Assembly (NCBI GenBank): GCA_024400455.1
Contig: JAKSMU010000013.1
Span: 1 to 49,907, forward strand
Direction of reading: 5' to 3'
Length of the DNA stretch: 49,907 bases
Source: Bacteroidales bacterium
GTDB lineage: Bacteria > Bacteroidota > Bacteroidia > Bacteroidales > F082
Shown: piece after piece, positions 8,507-17,979 of the stretch
Layout: every line of letters begins with the position of its first letter
How positions within the stretch are numbered: position 1 is the stretch's first letter
The notes under the pieces: generated by a model
Database searches by the model: none
The model's input: the letters and a program-made list of their open reading frames with translations, nothing else
What the model was told of the DNA's origin: nothing
Program-made: the position numbers and the translations under genes

Positions 8507-11500
8507 TTATCGTGTTACGTTCACATTCTGGGTGTAGACGCCATTGCTTGTGACGATGCGCAAGGTGTAGAGGCCTGTACCGAACTGAGATAGGTCGATT
8601 TGCTTCTCTTGGCCTGCTGCTTTTGCATTGTAAACCGTTTGTCCAAGGATGTTGGTGATGGTGATTTGTCTCAAATCATCTGCCTTGATGGTGATAGGAC
8701 CGCTTGTAGGATTCGGATATGCCGAGGGTTCGCTGGCAATGATTTCCTCGGTTTCGGCGACATCTTCAAGGAATGGCAGGGTGACGAAGTCAATCCAAAC
8801 ACGGTCTTCGCCGGATGATTGGACGAAATCCTTGGCATACGACCATTTGTAGGTGTGCGTGCCTTCGCTGACAGGGAATGCGGCTCTCTTCCAGCCTTTG
8901 ATGCCCGACCAGCAGCCTACTTCCTCATCGTCGATGTAGAAATGCAATTGGTCGCAGTCTTCTTCGCTCGATGTCTTGTAATAGAAGGTGATGCTGTCGG
9001 TGGCAGTGGCTTCGTGAACGAGCGTCAAATCGGAGTGCCTCTGATTTGGAGTGGCTGCCGACTGCATGCAACGGCTGCCTTCGTAAGGGTCGCTCTCGCT
9101 GAAAACCCATGGGAAGGAGGCGTCGTTGCTCCAACCTTCGCTAAGAATGCCACTCTCAAAGTCTTCGATGATAAGGGCGATCCTGAGAATGAATTCCTTC
9201 TCAGCTTCGTATTCGCCTGATTTCACTTTCAGCACGACTGGGCAAAGGAAGCAATCTGGCGTGTTCTGACTGATGCTGATGTTGAACGCTGCGGTATTGC
9301 TTTCGTTGGTAGCGACTGACTCGAAAGTGTTTTCGCTGGTCGTTACGGTCACATGAGCATCGGACGACGAAAGGGTGACTGTGGTCTGGGCAGCGTTGGT
9401 GTGACCTTCGTTGGTAAAGCCAAACGACAGTTTCGCTGTTTCGCCTGCGTCAAGTCGCCCGTTGCCATTGCCATTCAATTCGGTGATGCTGATGTTGCCA
9501 ATCTTGAAAGCAGGGGCAAAGGTTTTGACATAGAACTTTGATGTGTAGGTGTTGCTGCCGTTTGCGACATTGATGTTCAAGGTGTTGTCGGTATTGTCGG
9601 GCGCATTGTCAGCCACTTTGATAGAGAAGGCATTGCCAACGGTCAAGGTTTGGTTTGGCGCCATGCTGCCAAACTGTGCGCTGCCGTTAGTGATGTTGAT
9701 GTAAGGTGATTCGGTGGTCAGGCTTGCGCTGAAAGGATTCATGCTTTCATTTCCGATGTTTTTCAGTGTGATGTCGAATGAGGCATTTTCACTGAATTCA
9801 AGTCGGCCGTTGCCATTCTCGTCGTTGAGGATTTCGTTTTCATAAACGATATATGGACCTCCGGCGGCAACCACTCTGATAGGTTCTTCAAAACGCAGAT
9901 AGTTCTGTCCCGTGCAGACGAGCAGCAATTCAGTGGAAGGTGATTGTGGGGCAATGCTCAGGTGAAGCGTGCTGCCGTTGCTTTGTGCTGTGGAAAGGAT
10001 CTCCCAATTGCCGTTGTTTTCCTTGGCAATGCTTGCCATGCAACCTGTAGGAATATCGATGTCGATGCTTGTGGCAGTGTTGAAGATTACTTGCGGGTAA
10101 GCGACGGCCATCTCTTGAGGAACTTCATTGTAAAGTCTCAGGAAAGCATCGCAATGTGCGGTGAACATTTGGTAGGTCACTTCCTTGTAGTTAGGCATTG
10201 AAGGCCATGAAGACTGATATAGGAAGTATTTGCCGGCAACGCTTCCGAAGGCAGGCATCCAGTTGCCGCTGTAAGTGGCGTATGGACCATATGTCGGAAG
10301 GAAATTCGGATCGAAGAGGTCGAAGGCGCCCCAAACGAAGCAGTCGTTGACATAGGAATATGATGTCTCGGTAGGGCAGAGCAGTCCGACGGCTCCGGCA
10401 GGTTCTCCGTTGTAGGTGTGACGCAAGAAAGCCTCTGCAAAGCAGCGTGGCTCGTGGTTGAATTTGCCTGTGAGGCAGTTGATGGAAAACACGAAAGGCA
10501 ATTTGCCCACATTGGTCAAAGCGTCGACATAAGGGATGCGGAAAGCGGGTTCACCCCATCCGTCTTCATAACCGTGGTCGCGGTGCTGAACGATGAAGGT
10601 GCCTGAATTGATGGCGGCAGCAATCTGTTCGGGTTCGCCGCCATACCAGCCGCCTAATTCAGAAGGTCGGGCAGGGATGTAGTTCGTTCCGTTTGGACCA
10701 AAATAATTGACCACATCGGAAGTGTTCTGTGCCGTTGACCATTGTTCGCCTGGCGTTCCTTGGTAAATGGTGTTGACGCGCACGGTCTCTTTCCCGTTTT
10801 TGCGGAAATAACCGCCGATGACTTCCGAGCAGAGTTGGAACCATCGTTCGGTCTGCCATCCTAAAGCCGTGACAGGTTTGTTGTAAAAGTCTTCGTTCAT
10901 GCAGGGAGTCGTTTCGTATCCTATTTGTTTTGCAACGATTACCGACAATTCATCGGCATTTGATGCGACCAAACGCGAAAAGGTCATGTCGGGAAGATGG
11001 TCTCCGTTGACATCGGCGTAAGGATTGTCTGAAATGCAAGTGCTGTGTTCGGGATGGCTGACGGTTTGTGCCGGAATGCCTTGCGTCATGTCGGTGTTAT
11101 GGTCGGCCATGAAGCAAACGGCCACAGGCGCAATTTCCCAAGTGTTATAGGCATTGTCAATCCAGCTCTCTAACTGAGCGATGGAACTGACATTCATTTC
11201 GTCAAGACGGTAGACTTTGGTGATGATGCCTTGCTTGGTGCGGAAGTCTTTGAGTTCTTTTGCAAACGGAGCCCATGCGTTGTTGTTGGGTGTTACGATG
11301 ATGTATTCTGCGCCTTCGGCACCGTCACGGAGCCATTGCTGCATGCGTGCTGAATAGTCGATGACAGGCAACTGGTCGTAGTTCATCAGTTCGGCTGCAA
11401 GAATACCGTCCCAATAAGGCGAGCGCAGACGCTCGTCGCCAAATTCACCGTTGCCGCCTTCAAGCTGAAGGTCTAATTTGACATTGGAATAAACGGTAAG

Positions 11501-12043
11501 TTCTTTTGTCACAGGATTGTATTGGAAAGGAGTGATGGAAACCATCATGGCATCGACACCGCGCAATGAGGTCGTCTCCGAAATCACGAATGGATTTTTC
11601 GGAAAATTGGCATTGGTGGTGTAAATGTCATGGTCCTTCACGAAATCCATGTTTGGCTCGTCATTTTCGGCCTGAATTTCTCTTGCCGGCGCAATGTTCA
11701 CGTTTCGGATGATTTCCGTTTCGTAACTGACGACATTCAGGGTTGCTTTTGCGCCTTGCGGAATGGCGATGAAACGGCTCTCTGTGGGTAGGTTCGGACA
11801 ACCTGGGTTGTTAGGCAAAGTGATGGCGGAAATTGTGATTTCCGACATGTCTTCGCCTTTGTAATTCAAATTATTGAATGAAAAACTTCCAAGATTGTAG
11901 TCGAATTCGATGTTGCCTTTCGTTTCTGCCACAATTGATAATCCTTTGACATCTTTTGTGGGGTATGAGAAGGTTTGAGCCGTTGATTGGAAAGATATCA
12001 ATGTCAACAGCAATGCAACATAAATAGAGTTGTGTTTTTTCAT
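8507..12043 (-). CDS. Gingipain-like C25 cysteine peptidase with T9SS sorting domain (short paralog)
   Basis: Predicted secreted cysteine endopeptidase of family C25, 1178 residues. Layout: signal peptide (1-22), C25-type propeptide (about 25-240), and a catalytic domain (about 240-620) with His490 in QHRDHG and Cys523 in SINCLTGKF, 33 residues apart. An Ig-like segment comes next, then two similar domains that open with DENGNGRLEFSE (about 740) and GNGNGRLDAGE (about 860). A cleaved-adhesin/MAM-like domain starts at DFESG (about 961-1090), and the CTD starts at YPNP (1109). As for gingipains, it should be made as a zymogen, exported by the T9SS and anchored by PorU. Substrate specificity cannot be read from the sequence. 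It follows its larger paralog on the same strand, separated by a terminator. Confidence 0.88.
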   Translation of the reverse strand: MKKHNSIYVALLLTLISFQSTAQTFSYPTKDVKGLSIVAETKGNIEFDYNLGSFSFNNLNYKGEDMSEITISAITLPNNPGCPNLPTESRFIAIPQGAKATLNVVSYETEIIRNVNIAPAREIQAENDEPNMDFVKDHDIYTTNANFPKNPFVISETTSLRGVDAMMVSITPFQYNPVTKELTVYSNVKLDLQLEGGNGEFGDERLRSPYWDGILAAELMNYDQLPVIDYSARMQQWLRDGAEGAEYIIVTPNNNAWAPFAKELKDFRTKQGIITKVYRLDEMNVSSIAQLESWIDNAYNTWEIAPVAVCFMADHNTDMTQGIPAQTVSHPEHSTCISDNPYADVNGDHLPDMTFSRLVASNADELSVIVAKQIGYETTPCMNEDFYNKPVTALGWQTERWFQLCSEVIGGYFRKNGKETVRVNTIYQGTPGEQWSTAQNTSDVVNYFGPNGTNYIPARPSELGGWYGGEPEQIAAAINSGTFIVQHRDHGYEDGWGEPAFRIPYVDALTNVGKLPFVFSINCLTGKFNHEPRCFAEAFLRHTYNGEPAGAVGLLCPTETSYSYVNDCFVWGAFDLFDPNFLPTYGPYATYSGNWMPAFGSVAGKYFLYQSSWPSMPNYKEVTYQMFTAHCDAFLRLYNEVPQEMAVAYPQVIFNTATSIDIDIPTGCMASIAKENNGNWEILSTAQSNGSTLHLSIAPQSPSTELLLVCTGQNYLRFEEPIRVVAAGGPYIVYENEILNDENGNGRLEFSENASFDITLKNIGNESMNPFSASLTTESPYINITNGSAQFGSMAPNQTLTVGNAFSIKVADNAPDNTDNTLNINVANGSNTYTSKFYVKTFAPAFKIGNISITELNGNGNGRLDAGETAKLSFGFTNEGHTNAAQTTVTLSSSDAHVTVTTSENTFESVATNESNTAAFNISISQNTPDCFLCPVVLKVKSGEYEAEKEFILRIALIIEDFESGILSEGWSNDASFPWVFSESDPYEGSRCMQSAATPNQRHSDLTLVHEATATDSITFYYKTSSEEDCDQLHFYIDDEEVGCWSGIKGWKRAAFPVSEGTHTYKWSYAKDFVQSSGEDRVWIDFVTLPFLEDVAETEEIIASEPSAYPNPTSGPITIKADDLRQITITNILGQTVYNAKAAGQEKQIDLSQFGTGLYTLRIVTSNGVYTQNVNVTR

Positions 12044-12068
12044 ATTGAGGTTTTATTTGATAGATAAA

Positions 12069-12105
12069 AAGGAAACAGGGGAATGACTTTGTCTCCTGTT
12101 TCCTT
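12069..12105 (-). terminator. Terminator after the long C25 peptidase gene
   Basis: Arms AAGGAAACAGG (12069-12079) and CCTGTTTCCTT (12095-12105) form an 11-bp stem with a 15-nt loop. On the minus strand the stem is followed by TTTTT, giving an intrinsic terminator between the two peptidase genes. Confidence 0.8.
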
Positions 12106-12127
12106 GTCTTTGTTTTCTTGTGCTAGT

Positions 12128-15100
12128 TTATCTTACAACAGTCACTTGCCGTGTGCCAATGCCGTTAGCGGTGATGACGCGGATAGTGAACATACCTACA
12201 CCAAACTGCGACATGTTTAGGCTTGTCTCGCTGCCGTCAAGTTCTGCATCGTAAACAATTTGGCCAAGTGAATTGGCGATGATGATACGCTGCATGTTGT
12301 CGGCCTTGATGGTGACATTGCCATTGGTCGGATTTGGATAGATAGCGGCTTCAACGGCGTTTTCGTTGACACTTGTCGAGTTCTTGACAATGATTTCGAA
12401 GGTCGTGCCTTCTGCTTCGCAACCTATGTTCGGCGTTGCGGTGAGGCTGACATTGCCTTTGAATCCATTAGTCCAGGTGATGTCGACACTCTTGCCGTCG
12501 TTGGCGGGAACCAGTGAGCCAGCATCAGTTGGATTCATGGTCCAGGTGGCAGGAATGTTTTCTTCAAGCGTGTAAGTCGATGTTGGCGTGTAGTATGCGT
12601 CAGGATTCAGGTCACCGATAAGCGTAAGCGATCCGTCGGTGATTACATTGACTGTCAGTGTAATGTCTAAAGGTGTTTCGCAGCCGTTGGCATCGGTGAC
12701 TTTGGTGATGGTTGCGTTGATGTCCTCTTCTGGATTCAGGTTGAGCGTGAATTCGTTGGCATCGGCTGTGAAATCGTCCATGCCATCGGCGCTGATGCTG
12801 AATGGAGCGGTGCCGCTCAAAGTCATGCCGAATGATGCGGTTTCGCCTTCGCAAATGGTCTGTTCTGGATTAGCGACTTGAAGCGTTGGCAATGGATGGA
12901 CGTTGACAGTGAAGGTGAGTTCGCCGGCTTCGTAATCGGTGGTGCAGTGAATGTTGGAGACCCAACTGATGTTGAATTCATGTGTGCCTATTTCAAGTAC
13001 ACCTAAGTCAAGTGTGTTGGCGCCGGAATGGGCATTATTCGTTGTGCCTTGTACTCCAAAGGTAAATTCGGGCAAAGCTCCCATTGTTCCGGCCGAACCT
13101 GTCATGGTGAAGTCCATGATGGCATTTTCGCCTTCGCAGATTTCTATCGACTCGCTGCTTAAAGTCATTTCCGGCATCGGATTCATTTCAAAAGGATAGA
13201 TGAAATCTTTTGGCCCACAGCCTTCGGATTGTGCGGTGGCGGTCAATGTGACGCCGCTTTCAATATCTTGAGGACCTGGTGTGTAGGTCGTCATAAGTTC
13301 GGCAGCATTTTCAAATGTTCCGTCGCCTGAAGTGCTCCAAGTGAAGGATGTGTAGTCGCCACTGATTTCAACGCCAATCTCTTGTGGTTCGCTGACGGCG
13401 CAGTAGGAATAGTCGGCAAGTGCATCCGAGATTTCCACATTTTCAGTGATAGTCACCGTCATGTCGTCGGTGATGGTTTCGCCTTGGCCTGTGATTGTGA
13501 CGGTAAGCACCACGCTTCTGGCCTCAAGGTCTTGCGGACCAGGTGTATAAAGCGGTGTTGTGATGGTGGCATCGTTGAATGTACCATCGCCGGCGGTTGT
13601 CCAGGTAAGGTTGTCATGGTAGATGGCGTAGCCGATGATTTGTGCATCGCTGTCTTCGCAGGTGGCCACGTCAGGACCAGCGGTGCCTGCCATAACCTTT
13701 GGCGAAGGCAACGAGATGTAGTCGATCCAACAGCAGTCACTGCCATTGCTGACGCTTGTGTCTTTAGTATAAGACCATTTATAGGTATGTGAGCCTGCAC
13801 TGACAGGATATGATGCTTGAGTCCAATTTGAACTGCCAGACCAGGTGCCTTTTTCAACACCGTCGATGTAGAAATGCATCTTATCGTAATTTTGTTCTGA
13901 TGAGACCTTGTAGTAGAATGAGATTTCATCATCGCTTCCAGCTTCGTGTATGAGGGTCAATTCCGTATGGCTATTGTTGGAGATGCTTCCTGAACGCACG
14001 CAGTATTCGCCTTCGTATGGGTCTTCGCTGACGATGCGCCATGGCTTTTGAGTGTCGTTGGTCCAGCCTTCGCCGAATTCGCTGCTTTCAAAGTCTTCGA
14101 TGGTAAGGCCAACCTTGATGGTGAATTCTTTGACGTCGCCATAGTTGTTTGAAATCACTCTGAAATTGATAGGACAAGTGTATCCCATTGGCGTTTCTTC
14201 GCTGATGGTGATGTTGTAGGTGACAGTTAAGATTTCGTCTGCGGCTACGGTTTCAAATTCGATTTCGTCTTCTTCTAATGTGATGTAAGGTGACAACATG
14301 CTGAGCATTGCTGTAGTTGATGCGGCATCGGCATGTCCTTTGTTTTCAAAGGTGAAATTGAGTTGGGCGGTTTCGCCGGCATCAAGGCGTCCGTTGCCGT
14401 TGCCTTCAATTTCAGTGATGCTCATGTTGCTGATTTTGAACACAGGAGCGTATGCCTTCATGCTGAAATTGCTGATATAGGTGTCTTCTCCGTTAGCAAC
14501 GGTGATGGTGAAGAGGTTGCTCGTGTTGTCAGGAACATTGTTGGCAACTTTCATGGAAAATGCGTTTTCGAGCATTTGGGCCTGGTTCGGAGCTATGCTG
14601 TTGTATTCGGCGCTACTATTGATTAAGGTAACATATTCCGATTCGCTGCTGATGGTGGCAGAGAAAGCATCCATGTTTTCAGAACCGACATTTTTCATGG
14701 TAACGTCAAGACTGATGTTTTCGCCGAAATCGACTTGTCCGTTGCCATTTTCATCGTGAATGACTTTGCTGTCGAAAACGATATATGGGCCGTCGGCAGG
14801 AATGACGTCCATCACTGCTTCGTAGCGCAGGTAGTTCTGGCCTGTTGCCACAATGTGAATCTGGGTAGGAGGGACTTGTGCAGGAAATTCCATGTTCATT
14901 GGGTCGCCAGTGCCTTCTGCCACAGAGAGGATTTCCCATTCGCCTTCTGCATTTTCCTTCACCAAGCTAACAGTGCAACCTTGAGGAGCGGTTATGGTGA
15001 TTTCGCCTAATCCGGCAAGCACGACTTCGGGATGGATGATTTCCATTTCCTGTGGAACTTGCGTATAGATGCGCAAGAAAGCATCGCAGTGGGCTGTGAA

Positions 15101-16984
15101 CATCGTGTAGGTGATGTCTTTGTCGTAATTGTTATAAGGCCAAGAACTTTGGTGCAGGAAATACTTGCCGGCCACATTGCCGAAAGCGGGCATCCAGTTG
15201 TCGGATTTTGCTGCGTATGGACCGTATGTCGGCATGAAATCGCTGTCGAAAAGGTCGTAAACGCCCCAAACGTAGGCGTCATTCACGAAGGAATAGGAGA
15301 CTTCGGTTGGGCAAAGCACACCGACGGCACCGGCATTTTCGCCATTGTAGGTGCGGCGCATCCATGCTTCGCAGAAGCAGTTGGAACTATAGTTGAATTT
15401 GCCGGTTAAGCAGTTGATTGACATGACGAAAGGCAGCTTGCCCACGTTGTTGCATTGTGCAACATGGTTGTTGCGCATGGCAGGTTCGCCCCAGCCTTCT
15501 TCCAGACCGTGGTCGCGGTGTTGCAGCCAGAAAGTGCCTTCATTGACAGCATTGACAATCAATTCAGGTGAACCGTTGTTCCAATCGCCAAGTTCGTTTG
15601 GAGCCTGTGGAATGTAGCCCGTCCCATTAGGACCGAAATAATTGACCACATTGTTAGTGTTTTCAGCCGATGACCAGATGGAGCCCGGATTACCTTGATA
15701 GATGCAATTGATTCGGTTGGTGTCGTAGCCCTTGCTGCGCATGTAGCCGCCGACCACTTCTGAGCAGAGTTGGAACCAACGTTCTGTTTGCCAGCCCAAT
15801 GCGGTGATTGGACGTGTGTAGAAGTTGGGATCCATATTCACGTTGGTGTATTCGTATTCGATTTGTTTGCCAACGAAGATTGGCAGTTCGGCTGCGTTTT
15901 GTGCAATCAGACGAGAGAAGACCATGTCAGGCAGATTGTCTCCTGTCACATCGGCATAACCGTTGTCAGTGATGCAGGTGCCTTCGTAAGGATGAGGCAC
16001 GGTTTCGGCAGGAATGTATTGAGCCATGTTCGAACCGTGGTCGCCAAGGAGGCAAACAGCTACTGGAGCAATCTCCCAAGTGTTGTAGGCATTGTGGAAC
16101 CAGGTCTTGAGTTCGTTTGTGCTATTTGCAGGCATTTCGTCAAGGCGGTAGACTTTGGTGATGATGCCTTGTTTGGTGCGGAATTCTTTCAGTTGGTTGG
16201 CATATGGAGCCCACTCGTCGTTGTTAGGAGTGACAATGATGTATTCTGCGCCTTCGGCATCGTCGCGAAGCCATTGTTGCATGCGTGCTGAATAGTCAAT
16301 GACGGGCAACTGGTCGTAGTTCATTAGTTCGGCAGAGAGAATGCCGTCCCAGTAAGGTGATCGCAGGCGGCTGTCGCCAAATTCACCATTGCCGCCTTCA
16401 AACTGAAGGTCTAATTTGATGTTGGAATAAACCGTAAGTTCTTTTGTTACAGGATTGTATTGGAATGGGGTGATGGAAACCACTACGGCGTCGACACCAC
16501 GCAATGAAGTCGTCTCTGAAATCACGAATGGATTTTCAGGATAGTTGGCGTTGGCAGTGTAGACTTTTTTGTCTTTTACATAGTTCATGTCGGGTTCTTC
16601 GCTTTCAGCTTGGATTCTGAGTGCCGGAGCGATGTTGACGTTCTGAATCACTTCTTTTTCGAGGCTCACCACATTCAGTTTGGCAGTTGCGCCTTGCGGA
16701 ATGGCAATGAAACGGCTTTCGGTTGGAAGGTTCGGGCAACCTGCATTGTTAGGCAAAGTGATGGCGGAAATTGTGATTTCCGACATGTCTTCGCCTTTGT
16801 AATTTAGGTTGTTAAAAGAAAACTCACCGAGGTTGTAGTTGATGGAAACGTTACCTCTTGTCTTTTCGGTAAGTGAGAATCCTTTTGCTCCATTCACGGG
16901 ATAAGTGAAGGTTTGTGCTGTTGCATAACCCGTCGTGAGGGCGAGCAATGCAATGGCTAAGGTCTTGATAAAACTTCTTTTCAT
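12128..16984 (-). CDS. Gingipain-like C25 cysteine peptidase with extended Ig-like region and T9SS sorting domain (long paralog)
   Basis: A 1618-residue paralog of the neighbouring C25 peptidase; most of the first 1095 residues align, with long identical stretches in the propeptide and core. A signal peptide (1-24) is followed by the propeptide and a catalytic domain with His492 (QHRDHG) and Cys525 (SINCLTGKF). The two GNG-type domains and the DFES adhesin-like domain are also shared. It differs by an extra segment of about 440 residues (about 1096-1535) between the adhesin-like domain and the CTD. That segment holds Ig/PKD-like repeats with recurring elements such as TTAGDGTFNDA, TSTSGDGTFENA-type strings, YTPGPQD and CEGE. 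The CTD starts at YPNP (1549). Expected to be surface attached through PorV/PorU; the extension may be a stalk or a binding region. Specificity is unknown. Confidence 0.88.
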   Translation of the reverse strand: MKRSFIKTLAIALLALTTGYATAQTFTYPVNGAKGFSLTEKTRGNVSINYNLGEFSFNNLNYKGEDMSEITISAITLPNNAGCPNLPTESRFIAIPQGATAKLNVVSLEKEVIQNVNIAPALRIQAESEEPDMNYVKDKKVYTANANYPENPFVISETTSLRGVDAVVVSITPFQYNPVTKELTVYSNIKLDLQFEGGNGEFGDSRLRSPYWDGILSAELMNYDQLPVIDYSARMQQWLRDDAEGAEYIIVTPNNDEWAPYANQLKEFRTKQGIITKVYRLDEMPANSTNELKTWFHNAYNTWEIAPVAVCLLGDHGSNMAQYIPAETVPHPYEGTCITDNGYADVTGDNLPDMVFSRLIAQNAAELPIFVGKQIEYEYTNVNMDPNFYTRPITALGWQTERWFQLCSEVVGGYMRSKGYDTNRINCIYQGNPGSIWSSAENTNNVVNYFGPNGTGYIPQAPNELGDWNNGSPELIVNAVNEGTFWLQHRDHGLEEGWGEPAMRNNHVAQCNNVGKLPFVMSINCLTGKFNYSSNCFCEAWMRRTYNGENAGAVGVLCPTEVSYSFVNDAYVWGVYDLFDSDFMPTYGPYAAKSDNWMPAFGNVAGKYFLHQSSWPYNNYDKDITYTMFTAHCDAFLRIYTQVPQEMEIIHPEVVLAGLGEITITAPQGCTVSLVKENAEGEWEILSVAEGTGDPMNMEFPAQVPPTQIHIVATGQNYLRYEAVMDVIPADGPYIVFDSKVIHDENGNGQVDFGENISLDVTMKNVGSENMDAFSATISSESEYVTLINSSAEYNSIAPNQAQMLENAFSMKVANNVPDNTSNLFTITVANGEDTYISNFSMKAYAPVFKISNMSITEIEGNGNGRLDAGETAQLNFTFENKGHADAASTTAMLSMLSPYITLEEDEIEFETVAADEILTVTYNITISEETPMGYTCPINFRVISNNYGDVKEFTIKVGLTIEDFESSEFGEGWTNDTQKPWRIVSEDPYEGEYCVRSGSISNNSHTELTLIHEAGSDDEISFYYKVSSEQNYDKMHFYIDGVEKGTWSGSSNWTQASYPVSAGSHTYKWSYTKDTSVSNGSDCCWIDYISLPSPKVMAGTAGPDVATCEDSDAQIIGYAIYHDNLTWTTAGDGTFNDATITTPLYTPGPQDLEARSVVLTVTITGQGETITDDMTVTITENVEISDALADYSYCAVSEPQEIGVEISGDYTSFTWSTSGDGTFENAAELMTTYTPGPQDIESGVTLTATAQSEGCGPKDFIYPFEMNPMPEMTLSSESIEICEGENAIMDFTMTGSAGTMGALPEFTFGVQGTTNNAHSGANTLDLGVLEIGTHEFNISWVSNIHCTTDYEAGELTFTVNVHPLPTLQVANPEQTICEGETASFGMTLSGTAPFSISADGMDDFTADANEFTLNLNPEEDINATITKVTDANGCETPLDITLTVNVITDGSLTLIGDLNPDAYYTPTSTYTLEENIPATWTMNPTDAGSLVPANDGKSVDITWTNGFKGNVSLTATPNIGCEAEGTTFEIIVKNSTSVNENAVEAAIYPNPTNGNVTIKADNMQRIIIANSLGQIVYDAELDGSETSLNMSQFGVGMFTIRVITANGIGTRQVTVVR

Positions 16985-17030
16985 GATTGTATGTGATTGA
17001 TTTGTTATTGCTTATATTAAAAACGACAAA

Positions 17031-17057
17031 ATGGAAACTCGGTTTCCAAGTCTCCAT
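17031..17057 (-). terminator. Terminator after the beta-barrel gene
   Basis: Two 12-nt arms (17031-17042 and 17046-17057) with a 3-nt loop pair fully on the minus strand if two G/T wobbles are allowed. A TTTTGTCGTTTTT-like stretch follows downstream on that strand. It lies just past the stop of the beta-barrel gene and before the long C25 gene. Confidence 0.65.
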
Positions 17058-17088
17058 TTGTGCGTATTATTAAAGTTTTTCCGCTTGA

Positions 17089-17958
17089 TTAGTCATATTC
17101 TCCCCATCTCATGCATGCGCCTTTGAGTTGCTTCTTCAGAGGGAAGAGGAAGGTTGCCTTCAGGTCGGCGTTACCGCTGAAGCGTTTGCCGAGCAATGTC
17201 GGGTCGATATAACCGGCGCCGATAACTGTTTCAACAGCATCTTCTTTCTCGTCTTTTGAGAAAGTGTTGATAAGGCCGGCATGATATGATGCGTCAAGCT
17301 TAATCAGGAAATAGTAGTTGTTGGTGTTGATTCTGAAAAGGACACCTGCCCCTGCAACAACGCCTATGTTAAAAGGCATGAAATTGGAGGTGTTGATTCC
17401 GACTGTATCGTAAACGACGGTTTCTGTTGTGAGGTTGTTTTTGCACCAAAAAGTTTTGCCTCCGTCTTGGATGACTGTAACGCGTGGCGCGGCAAATATG
17501 TACGGGCGAATGGTAGCTCCTGGTGTGTTGTCCAAATAGAGTGTGAATGGAGCTTGGACGACGATTTCGTTATATGTGGCGTCAAGCGTTTTTACAATAT
17601 CATTCCAATCGTTGATGGCAATTGGGAAATGGAATCTGTTGTAGGTGAGTTCAACATTTCTCATTGCATACATGGCTTCAATGCCAATGGATTTGTTTCC
17701 TCCGAGCATGCGCTCTATAGAAAGTCCGCCCATATATCCTAAGCATTTGCCGACAGGTTCGCTATAATGGGTGCCAGTGCCGCCAAAATGAATCCATTGG
17801 GTGAGGGTGCCGCCCCCCACGAGGCCGATGTTGTAAGTCGCATCGGTTGATTGCTTTCTGGCACTAGGTGACTGTATTGGTTTGTTGAATTGGGCACTTG
17901 CTGTTAATGTGCAGAAAATCAAAGAAAAACTGAATAATATGGTGTTAAGCTTTTTCAT
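17089..17958 (-). CDS. Probable outer membrane beta-barrel protein, uncharacterised
   Basis: A 289-residue protein with a signal peptide ending near LTASAQ. The rest is rich in alternating hydrophobic residues and glycine or aromatic strand ends (SIGIEAMYAMRNVELTYNRF, NYYFLIKLDASYHAGL), the look of a small outer membrane beta-barrel of the general PorT-like class. It is not recognised as PorT itself. It follows the lipoprotein gene by 21 bp and probably shares its transcript. Position beside T9SS cargo genes hints at an envelope role, but no function can be assigned. Confidence 0.6.
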   Translation of the reverse strand: MKKLNTILFSFSLIFCTLTASAQFNKPIQSPSARKQSTDATYNIGLVGGGTLTQWIHFGGTGTHYSEPVGKCLGYMGGLSIERMLGGNKSIGIEAMYAMRNVELTYNRFHFPIAINDWNDIVKTLDATYNEIVVQAPFTLYLDNTPGATIRPYIFAAPRVTVIQDGGKTFWCKNNLTTETVVYDTVGINTSNFMPFNIGVVAGAGVLFRINTNNYYFLIKLDASYHAGLINTFSKDEKEDAVETVIGAGYIDPTLLGKRFSGNADLKATFLFPLKKQLKGACMRWGEYD

Positions 17959-17979
17959 TTCAAGATATAGTATGGTTGG

